Origin: Ignavibacteria bacterium
Lineage (GTDB): Bacteria > Bacteroidota > Ignavibacteria > Ignavibacteriales > Melioribacteraceae
DNA length: 9,522 nucleotides
Assembly (NCBI GenBank): GCA_027347805.1
Contig: DAIEQP010000152.1
Location: forward strand, 1 to 9,522
Reading direction: 5' to 3'
Part shown: positions 1 to 5,859 of the stretch, in pieces
Numbering within the stretch: the stretch's first letter is position 1
How the letters are laid out: every line of letters begins with the position of its first letter
The notes under the pieces: model-generated
The model's database searches: none
What the model was told of the DNA's origin: nothing
What the model saw: the letters and a program-made list of their open reading frames with translations, nothing else
Position numbers and translations under genes: made by a program

Positions 1-1
1 G

Positions 2-1000
2 TTTGGAGGACCATCATTCCCTTCACCAACTCAACCATCGAATGAAGATTTAGATAGAATAAATAATTCTTTTAAAGAGATGATGATTAAAAACGATCCG
101 GAGATGAAAGCAATTTTTGAAAAGTATCCTGCGTATCAGCCGATAACAAAATTAGCTGGGCCAAATTTTTTCGCACCACCACCAACAAATCTTTCACCAA
201 CAGAACAATTGTTGGCAGCCGGTTGGGGATATGCAACGTTAGATCCCAATAGCATTCAAGCGGATAATGGTGCCGGACTTACAAAAGGAATTATTGGATT
301 AGTAAATAATGGACAGCCGCGCAAACCAGATGATTGGGGATCTCTGCGCGCCTGGGCTTGGGGTGCTGCCAGATGCTTAGATTATTTTGAAACAGATCCG
401 ATGGTTGATGCAAAGAAAGTTGGAATTGAAGGTGTTTCCAGATACGGTAAAGCTGCTTTAGTAACATTGGCGTTTGAGCCGCGATTCGCTGTTGGTCTGA
501 TTGGATCTTCAGGTAAAGGAGGTGCTACATTGCACCGTCGTGTGTTTGGTGAGGCTGTTGAAAGTCTTACAGGAACTGGTGAATATCACTGGATGGCAGG
601 CAACTACCTAAAGTATGGAAGCTCTGAATCTGCATTTGGAAATAAAACTGGCTGTGATCTGCCAGTGGATTCTCACGAACTTATTGCGCTATGTGCTCCC
701 CGTTTAACTTTCATTAGTTATGGAATTCCTGAAAAAGGAGATGCAAAATGGCTGGATCAGCAGGGAAGTTACATGGCGACAATTGCTGCCGGTTCAGTTT
801 TCAAATTACTCGGTGCAAAAGATTTAGGAGTTACGAATGATTATTTGAAAGAAAAAATGCCTCCTGTTCTTACCGGACTGTTAGATGGTGAATTAGCTTG
901 GCGTCAACATGATGGCGGTCATACCGATGCACCAAACTTTCCAACTTTTATTACATGGGCAAGCAAGATGTTGAAATATGAAAAAACAGCGGCGCGTTAA
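2..1000 (+). CDS. CE15-type glucuronoyl methylesterase (4-O-methyl-glucuronoyl esterase-like alpha/beta hydrolase), 5' partial
   Basis: The reading frame is open from base 2, so the true start and any signal peptide lie left of the window; the first Met at 80 is internal. The 332 visible residues end at a TAA. CE15 hallmarks are a DDWGSLRAWAWGAARCLDY stretch, the nucleophile motif G-V-S-R-Y-G-K (Ser codon 437-439), a GKGGATLHRRVFGE segment, and a late G-G-H (His codon 920-922). The family cleaves esters between 4-O-methyl-glucuronate on xylan and lignin alcohols. The position where fungal CE15 enzymes carry the catalytic Glu, 23 residues after the Ser, is Ser here (codon 506-508). The acid may instead come from Glu 731-733, Asp 740-742 or Asp 755-757. 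A Pro-rich, partly charged insertion (about 2-200) precedes the core. The CE15 fold is confident; the exact ester substrate is inferred. A 37-base gap leads to the next gene. Confidence 0.85.
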   Translation, partial: FGGPSFPSPTQPSNEDLDRINNSFKEMMIKNDPEMKAIFEKYPAYQPITKLAGPNFFAPPPTNLSPTEQLLAAGWGYATLDPNSIQADNGAGLTKGIIGLVNNGQPRKPDDWGSLRAWAWGAARCLDYFETDPMVDAKKVGIEGVSRYGKAALVTLAFEPRFAVGLIGSSGKGGATLHRRVFGEAVESLTGTGEYHWMAGNYLKYGSSESAFGNKTGCDLPVDSHELIALCAPRLTFISYGIPEKGDAKWLDQQGSYMATIAAGSVFKLLGAKDLGVTNDYLKEKMPPVLTGLLDGELAWRQHDGGHTDAPNFPTFITWASKMLKYEKTAAR

Positions 1001-1037
1001 TAAATAGTACAAGATTTTATTTCATTATGGAGATGCA

Positions 1038-2219
1038 ATGAAGAATTACAAAATACTAACAATAGTTTTACTGCTTCCCATTTTTGTTTGGGGACAGCAA
1101 GCAAATGTTAATCTTGATTATAATCCGCAAAAGAACACTGAAAATTTAATTCCGTTCAGCGCGCCGCTTAATTCACCTGATGTTAAAGATGATAGAACTG
1201 TTACCTTCAGATTGAAAGCTCCAGCAGCAACAAAAGTCCAACTTACAGGAGTTGCAATTCTTACTGCACTTGCAACTGATAACAAACCGGTTCCATTTAC
1301 CAAAGGTGATGATGGTATTTGGACATTAACAGTTGGCCCATTGAGACCAGATATGTATATCTATTCCTTCAATGTTGATGGAATGCAAATTGCCGATCCT
1401 AGCAATTCTGTTGCAGGTTTTACAGCCATGCCTCCATACAGTCAATTGATCGTTCATGGTGATGGACCGGCATATTACGATGCTAAAAATGTTCCACACG
1501 GAAATGTTACCAGACATATTTATCATTCAAATGTAACAAATGGTGAACGTGAACTTTATGTTTATACTCCTCCGGGATATGATAAGAACAAAACTTATCC
1601 AGTGCTTTATTTAGTTGGCGGAAGCGGAGATTTGCCATCTAACTGGGTTTATGATGGACGCGCAAATTTAATGATGGATAATCTGCTTGCAGAAGGTAAA
1701 GCAATTCCAATGGTGATCGCAATTCCTAACAATCAAGTAATTCACAGGAATCATCCCAAGCACACGGAATTAACCTTCAAAATTTTTGAGGAAGAACTTA
1801 GGAAGCATGTAATTCCATTGGTAGAACAAGAATACAATGTTAGGAAAGATCCAAATGGCAGAGCGCTATCAGGTTTATCAATGGGCGGCCGCCACACTAT
1901 GTTCATTGGATTGAATTCACTTGACCTCTTTTCCTCATTCGGAATTCTCAGCGCTGGCGATGTTGACAGCGAGAATGCCATTCCAAAATTTTTAAACGAT
2001 CCTGATGCAAACAGCAAAGTAAAATATTTATTTGTAGGACAAGGAACAGAAGAAGCAAAAGGAAGAATGGGCGCTCGTTGTATTGCGCTTCATGATGCGC
2101 TTAATAAACATAATATTAAACATGAATACTATGTTGGAGGTTACGGAGGACATGATTGGGCAACATGGCGTCACTTGCTTTATTATCGTTTTCTACCAAA
2201 CCTATGGCGGACAAAATAA
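1038..2219 (+). CDS. Secreted CE1-type esterase (feruloyl/acetyl-xylan esterase-like) with N-terminal E-set domain
   Basis: This 393-residue alpha/beta hydrolase is likely exported and removes acetyl or feruloyl groups from xylan side chains. Residues 1-20 form a signal peptide ending in VWGQ. Residues about 50-145 look like the E-set/CBM48-like domain often fused to this esterase class (RTVTFRLKAP, DGIWTLTVGPL, MYIYSFNVDG). The esterase domain runs from about 158 to 393. It has the elbow G-L-S-M-G-G (Ser281, codon 1878-1880) and a C-terminal GGHDWATWRHLL motif (His372, codon 2151-2153). The usual acid motif G-x-x-D reads G-T-E-E here, so Glu338 or Glu339 would be the acid. GGAG at 1029-1032 lies five bases before the ATG and supports this start. 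Acetyl and feruloyl specificities cannot be separated from sequence alone. Confidence 0.85.
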   Translation: MKNYKILTIVLLLPIFVWGQQANVNLDYNPQKNTENLIPFSAPLNSPDVKDDRTVTFRLKAPAATKVQLTGVAILTALATDNKPVPFTKGDDGIWTLTVGPLRPDMYIYSFNVDGMQIADPSNSVAGFTAMPPYSQLIVHGDGPAYYDAKNVPHGNVTRHIYHSNVTNGERELYVYTPPGYDKNKTYPVLYLVGGSGDLPSNWVYDGRANLMMDNLLAEGKAIPMVIAIPNNQVIHRNHPKHTELTFKIFEEELRKHVIPLVEQEYNVRKDPNGRALSGLSMGGRHTMFIGLNSLDLFSSFGILSAGDVDSENAIPKFLNDPDANSKVKYLFVGQGTEEAKGRMGARCIALHDALNKHNIKHEYYVGGYGGHDWATWRHLLYYRFLPNLWRTK

Positions 2220-2242
2220 TTTATACTCGAGGATAAATTAGT

Positions 2243-3373
2243 ATGAAGAAAATTATTTTTCTAGTTGTGCTGTTAATTGCATGCGCATTAAATCAGGTTT
2301 GCATTGCTCAAACCGAAGTAAAGAAAAAAGTTCAACCAGGAGAGCAGGCACCGCCGGCAACTTCCGGACAAAATAATTTTGGTGGAATGCGTCCTCCAAC
2401 CGGTTCCGGCGCTCCTGCAATCAGACCACCTCGCCCTGAGCCAAAGATTGCAACAGTTTCTCTCGATGAAATCTCCATGAGTGATCCCTTTGTTTTTCCG
2501 GATGAAAAATCACATACATATTATTTAACCGGTACCGGCGGACGATTATATAAAAGTACTGATTTAAAAATGTGGACAGGCCCTTACCGAATCATAGATC
2601 TTAATGGTACATGGATGGACGGACTTTTTGTTGCAGCAGCAGAAATTCATCAATTTGGAAATAAATATTATTTAGCCGGAACGTGGAGTGATCACAGTAA
2701 CTTAATTGAAAATGTTCCCCGCCGTTATAATGTGCCCACAAATCAAACTCAGCTGTTGGTTTCAGATGTTATTGAAGGACCATATAAACCATTAGTGCAG
2801 GAACACGATTTTTGTCTTGGTCCCCAAGATTGGGATATTATTGATGGAACACTTTACCAGGAAAACGACACAACATATATGGTGTTCGTTCATGAATGGA
2901 CTCAATTAATTGACGGTACAATGGACTTTATGCCTCTATCAAAAGATCTTACACATCGAACAGCTGAACCAACAACAATATTCCGCGCAAGTGAAGCAGC
3001 CTGGTCTAAAGAAATGAACAGCATCGGTGAAGCAACATTTGGTTTGAAAATGCCGGGATGGGTAACTGACGGACCGCAAATGTTTAGAACAAAATCCGGC
3101 AAACTGGGAATGTTATGGTCGAGCTGGGGAGAACACCGGTATGCACAGGGTGTTTGTTATTCAACATCGGGAAGCATCAAAGGGCCATGGATACAGGAAA
3201 AAGAAGCATTCAAAGGAGACAATTCAGGTCACGGAATGTTGTTTACAACCTTTGAAGGCAAACGTTTATTTATTGTTCACCATGCTGAAGAAAAAGGACC
3301 ACGTAAACCGCAGTTGTACGAAGTTGATGATTCAGGAGATAAATTAATTCTTGGACAGAGATATAATCCATGA
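2243..3373 (+). CDS. Secreted glycoside hydrolase family 43 protein (arabinofuranosidase/xylosidase-like)
   Basis: This 376-residue protein has the five-bladed beta-propeller pattern of GH43, which removes arabinose or xylose from hemicelluloses. The N-terminus is hydrophobic. It could be cleaved after Ala22 (CIA|Q), or lipidated at Cys14 because L-I-A-C resembles a lipobox. Residues about 32-67 are a Pro/Gly-rich linker. The catalytic base is probably Asp81 in SDPFVF (codon 2483-2485) and the pKa-modulating Asp is Asp201 in DIIDGTLY. The blade-four motif, normally with Glu before G-P, reads V-T-D-G-P (Asp276, codon 3068-3070). His330 in SGHGMLF fits the conserved late His. GAGG at 2229-2232 precedes the ATG by ten bases, and the gene starts 23 bases after the CE1 gene. 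The substrate and GH43 subfamily are not assigned. The ORF ends with TGA. Confidence 0.85.
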   Translation: MKKIIFLVVLLIACALNQVCIAQTEVKKKVQPGEQAPPATSGQNNFGGMRPPTGSGAPAIRPPRPEPKIATVSLDEISMSDPFVFPDEKSHTYYLTGTGGRLYKSTDLKMWTGPYRIIDLNGTWMDGLFVAAAEIHQFGNKYYLAGTWSDHSNLIENVPRRYNVPTNQTQLLVSDVIEGPYKPLVQEHDFCLGPQDWDIIDGTLYQENDTTYMVFVHEWTQLIDGTMDFMPLSKDLTHRTAEPTTIFRASEAAWSKEMNSIGEATFGLKMPGWVTDGPQMFRTKSGKLGMLWSSWGEHRYAQGVCYSTSGSIKGPWIQEKEAFKGDNSGHGMLFTTFEGKRLFIVHHAEEKGPRKPQLYEVDDSGDKLILGQRYNP

Positions 3374-3401
3374 TTTATAATTTTTTGATGCAGATTAAGT
3401 T

Positions 3402-3405
3402 GAGG
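3402..3405 (+). promoter_or_regulatory. Ribosome binding site deciding a GTG start
   Basis: GAGG sits five bases upstream of GTG at 3411. The next in-frame start, ATG at 3426, would be about 20 bases away, too far for this site. This favours the GTG start, which adds five residues (MKSLY) before the hydrophobic signal-peptide core. Confidence 0.6.
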
Positions 3406-3410
3406 AACAA

Positions 3411-4616
3411 GTGAAATCTCTTTACATGAAAAGATTTTTGTCATTTGTAACTTTTCAATTCTTTATATCAATAAGCCTGTTCGCTCAGAACTTATTGTCA
3501 CCGGTTTGGAAAATCAGTTTCACCGATATCCAGGAAAAGGATGTTAATCAAATTATTACAACCGAATGGAAGGATGTTAATTTATTATTATCATGGGAAA
3601 GGCAGGACTATTTCTGGTTTGATGGAAAGGGCTGCATTGTTAATGAATTTTCTGTGCCGTCTAATCTGACTAATACAGAATTAAAGCTCTCAATTGGTTT
3701 GGATTGTGATATAAAAAGCATTTTCATTAATGGAAAATATATTGGTGGAAATTTACCAAATCAATTTTGGTCTAACCGCGGGTTGAAGCATGAATTCAAT
3801 ATTCCTGGTAATTATTTATTCAAAGACAAACAAAACAGAATTGTAATCTTTGTTTCGAATCTGTCATATACTGGTGGAATAAGTTGTAACCACTGTTCGA
3901 TAACACCGCGAACCTCAAACTCAAATTCTGAAATTAAAATATCGATTCCAGTAAAAGATCACCTGTACTCTATTAATGAATCGAATTCATTCGATATAAA
4001 ATATCTCTCATCACAAAAGGGAAAAATAAAATTATCTGTTGTTAATGATTTCCACGAATCATTCATACAAAAAGAATTTGATGTAAATCAGGGATCTGGT
4101 AATATTCAGTTTAATTTTGGTCAACTGATCTCCAAACCGGGATTTTACGAATGCATAGTAACCATGAATGATGGAGGATTTACTGCCGATGTAAAGTGGT
4201 TTGCACTCTCTCCTGAAAAAATTGAATGCAACAATGGTCCCGTCCCCCGATTTAAAGATTATTGGAATAAAACACTTGCCGAGTTGAAGCAGATAAAGCC
4301 GGAATTTAACCTTAGAAAAGTTGATAGTTTGTGTTCCTCATCCCGCGATGGTTATATAGTTGAAATGAAATCGTTAGGCGCATTAACAATTCGTGGCTAT
4401 TATTTTGTTCCTAAAACCGGCGGAAAACATGCGGCTGTTTTACATGTTCCGGGTTACGGACAGGGTTACCAGGATCGCCGGATTTTTTTAGAAAACAGGG
4501 AAGATGTAATTGAAATTGCTTTATGCGTTCGCGGCCATGGAATTAGTGCTGATGTATTCAACCCAGGATTTGGTGTGCCCGGTATATGGGGTTATAAACT
4601 TTGCAGCGAGACTTAA
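3411..4616 (+). CDS. CE7-like acetyl xylan esterase, N-terminal part, ending at a premature in-frame TAA
   Basis: These 401 residues are the front of a gene that continues in the same frame to 5129. Residues 1-26 form a signal peptide (ISLFAQ|N). Residues about 28-165 resemble a jelly-roll/galactose-binding-like domain as in GH2 N-termini (DYFWFDGKGCIVNEFSVP, IKSIFINGKYIGGN). About 170-268 is a second beta-rich, Ig-like region. From about 276 the AXE1/CE7 hydrolase fold begins (RFKDYWNKTLAEL, then RGYYFVPKTGGKHAAVLHVPG, and the R-G-H-G motif near residue 374). Translation stops after LCSET, before the helix and strand that lead to the catalytic Ser. This fragment lacks nucleophile, acid and His, so it cannot be an active hydrolase alone, though the sugar-binding-like domain could fold. 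The start is GTG. Fold assignment is strong; whether the stop is biological or a sequence error is unknown. Confidence 0.8.
   Translation: MKSLYMKRFLSFVTFQFFISISLFAQNLLSPVWKISFTDIQEKDVNQIITTEWKDVNLLLSWERQDYFWFDGKGCIVNEFSVPSNLTNTELKLSIGLDCDIKSIFINGKYIGGNLPNQFWSNRGLKHEFNIPGNYLFKDKQNRIVIFVSNLSYTGGISCNHCSITPRTSNSNSEIKISIPVKDHLYSINESNSFDIKYLSSQKGKIKLSVVNDFHESFIQKEFDVNQGSGNIQFNFGQLISKPGFYECIVTMNDGGFTADVKWFALSPEKIECNNGPVPRFKDYWNKTLAELKQIKPEFNLRKVDSLCSSSRDGYIVEMKSLGALTIRGYYFVPKTGGKHAAVLHVPGYGQGYQDRRIFLENREDVIEIALCVRGHGISADVFNPGFGVPGIWGYKLCSET
4614..4616 (+). other. In-frame premature TAA splitting the CE7-like gene
   Basis: Reading on in the same frame past this TAA gives I-A-Y-R-A-I-Y-M-D-C-V-R-A-V-E-F-L without gap or frame change. 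This matches the family stretch in which an aromatic/Tyr-Arg segment leads into the D-x-V-R-A helix. One base change would restore sense; TAT or TAC (Tyr) would suit the family, which is aromatic here. TAA is the normal stop of most neighbouring genes, so an altered genetic code is not supported. Confidence 0.85.
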
Positions 4617-4637
4617 ATAGCATACCGCGCAATTTAT

Positions 4638-5129
4638 ATGGATTGTGTAAGAGCAGTGGAATTTTTATTAAATCGCCCGGAAGTTGATTCATCAAGAATT
4701 GGGGTTATGGGTGGAAGTCAAGGAGGCGGTTTAACTTTGGCAGTTGCCGGATTGTGCAGCGATAAAATAAAAGCCTGCTCATTCTTCGATCCCGGTCCAT
4801 GTGATCCAAGAGATCATTTGCGAATCCGTTCTTTATGCGTTAGAGAATTTCAAAACTTTCTGAAATTTTATAATAACGAATGCACACTGGAAGATGCACT
4901 TAATGTGTGGGATCTGATTGACACAAAGGAATTTGCAGGGTGGATAAAATGCCCGGTCTTTTTTGTTACCTCATTATTCGACGATGATATCCCGCCCCAC
5001 TTAGGATTTTCTGCTTACAATAAAATATCAGCACCAAAGAGTTTCAAAATATTTCCTGAACTTGGTCATCTGAACAACAAAGCTCATGATATACAAATGC
5101 AATTTCTTAAACATATACTGGAGTATTAA
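4638..5129 (+). CDS. CE7-like acetyl xylan esterase, C-terminal catalytic part (remnant downstream of the in-frame stop)
   Basis: This 163-residue ORF continues the frame of the preceding fragment and holds all three expected catalytic residues of the CE7/AXE1 family. The nucleophile is in G-G-S-Q-G-G (Ser27 of this ORF, codon 4716-4718). The acid is probably Asp115 in LFDDDIPP, four residues before the Pro pair. The His is in ELGHLNN (His144). The family deacetylates xylo-oligosaccharides and other small acetyl esters. No Shine-Dalgarno sequence precedes ATG 4638, and the ORF lacks the first strands of the hydrolase core and a signal peptide, so independent expression of an active enzyme is unlikely. 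The intact gene would be 3411-5129, about 572 codons. Preserved motifs with no further stop or frameshift point to a recent nonsense change, an assembly error, or readthrough. Confidence 0.75.
   Translation: MDCVRAVEFLLNRPEVDSSRIGVMGGSQGGGLTLAVAGLCSDKIKACSFFDPGPCDPRDHLRIRSLCVREFQNFLKFYNNECTLEDALNVWDLIDTKEFAGWIKCPVFFVTSLFDDDIPPHLGFSAYNKISAPKSFKIFPELGHLNNKAHDIQMQFLKHILEY
5120..5123 (+). promoter_or_regulatory. Ribosome binding site of the two-repeat protein gene
   Basis: GGAG lies inside the last codons of the CE7 gene, seven bases before ATG 5131. It selects this start over the in-frame ATG at 5086, and the Met at 5131 begins a clean signal peptide. The start comes one base after the upstream stop, suggesting coupled translation. 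Confidence 0.65.
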
Positions 5130-5130
5130 A

Positions 5131-5766
5131 ATGAAAACATCTATCTCGTTTTTTTTATTGTTTGTATTTAGTATTGTCTGTAACGCTCAAAAACTGGACG
5201 GCAACTGGAAAGGTAAAATGAGTACACCAAACGGAGATATGGAATTACTTTTTTCTTTTAAAGTTAATGAAGCATTATTAAGCGGAACTGTTACTACGCA
5301 AATGGGAGCCATTCCAATTGAAAATGGAAAGATAAATGGAAACAACTTTTCTTTCGATGTTAATGCTAATGGTCAGGTTATAAGTAATACGGGTGTTCTG
5401 GAAGGCAACGTTGTAAAATTGAGCGCACCGATTATGGAAAAACCATTGGAGTTAACCAGAGTTGAAGAAAAAGCAAAGATTGATGGTAAATGGATTGGCA
5501 AAGTCAGCAGTCCGCAGGGAGAATTTGAATTAACATTTACTTTCAAAGTAGATGGTGAAAAATTAACAGGAAAAAATTCTTCTTCTATGGGTGAAATGGA
5601 TTTGACTAATGGAACTGTTAATGGCAATGACTTCTCATTTGATATTGATATGCAGGGTATGAAGCTAACTCATAAATGCAAATATCTTGCTGATGATACT
5701 ATTGAAGTAAAAGTGAATGTAATGGATCAGGATATGACAATGAAATTATCCAGAGCTGCTCAATAA
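5131..5766 (+). CDS. Secreted two-repeat beta-rich protein of unknown function
   Basis: I do not recognise a characterised family. The 211-residue product starts with a signal peptide (residues 1-19, ending CNA|Q). It then has two similar units, about 22-111 and 117-209. Each opens with D-G-x-W-x-G-K, then S-(T/S)-P-x-G, a strand with F-x-F-K-V, a M-G-x turn, and a N-G-x-(I/V)-N-G-(N)-x-F-S-F-D motif, and each ends in a strand of the K-L-x-R type. Alternating polar and hydrophobic residues suggest small beta-barrel or lipocalin-like sheets. No catalytic motif or membrane anchor is seen. An in-frame upstream ATG at 5086 would add 15 residues inside the CE7 gene, but the GGAG site and signal peptide favour 5131. 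It begins one base after the CE7 stop, so it is probably co-translated with it. A role binding sugar, acyl product or a partner enzyme is only inference. Confidence 0.8.
   Translation: MKTSISFFLLFVFSIVCNAQKLDGNWKGKMSTPNGDMELLFSFKVNEALLSGTVTTQMGAIPIENGKINGNNFSFDVNANGQVISNTGVLEGNVVKLSAPIMEKPLELTRVEEKAKIDGKWIGKVSSPQGEFELTFTFKVDGEKLTGKNSSSMGEMDLTNGTVNGNDFSFDIDMQGMKLTHKCKYLADDTIEVKVNVMDQDMTMKLSRAAQ
5194..5757 (+). repeat. Tandem duplication inside the two-repeat protein
   Basis: Two protein-level repeats of about 90 residues are encoded at 5194-5463 and 5479-5757. They share the D-G-x-W opening, the F-K-V strand and the N-G-N-x-F-S-F-D motif at matching spacing. The DNA copies have diverged, so this is an old domain duplication rather than a recent one. 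Confidence 0.75.
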
Positions 5767-5767
5767 A

Positions 5768-5798
5768 TTTCCAAATATCTGTTCGAAGCATATATCTG
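5768..5798 (+). promoter_or_regulatory. Possible Bacteroidota-type promoter upstream of the fusion esterase
   Basis: In the longest gap of the window (93 bases) TTTC at 5768-5771 is followed after 19 bases by TATATCTG at 5791-5798. Each is one base off the TTTG and TAnnTTTG boxes known in Bacteroidota. A transcript from here would have a leader of about 55 bases. The match could be chance in AT-rich DNA. Confidence 0.2.
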
Positions 5799-5859
5799 TA
5801 ACAGTTATTTTATTAATTCATATGGCAACGGTTTTTCAATATAATTTCTGAGAGACAAA

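Noticed and set aside
3141..3347. Second + strand frame inside the GH43 gene
   Set aside because: It lies wholly within the GH43 coding sequence, has Lys-rich low-information content and lacks its own ribosome binding site.
4638..5129. Reading the 3' part of the CE7 gene as an independent small esterase
   Set aside because: It has no Shine-Dalgarno sequence or signal peptide and lacks the first core strands, and it continues the upstream frame exactly, so it is the rest of one interrupted gene.
5086..5130. Upstream ATG extension of the two-repeat protein
   Set aside because: It would overlap the CE7 gene and put 15 extra residues before a clean signal peptide; the GGAG site fits ATG 5131.
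5817..5845. TTCATA, 17 bases, TATAAT, resembling a sigma-70 promoter
   Set aside because: The implied transcript start (about 5852) falls inside the ribosome binding site of the fusion gene, leaving almost no leader; AT-rich DNA yields such matches easily.
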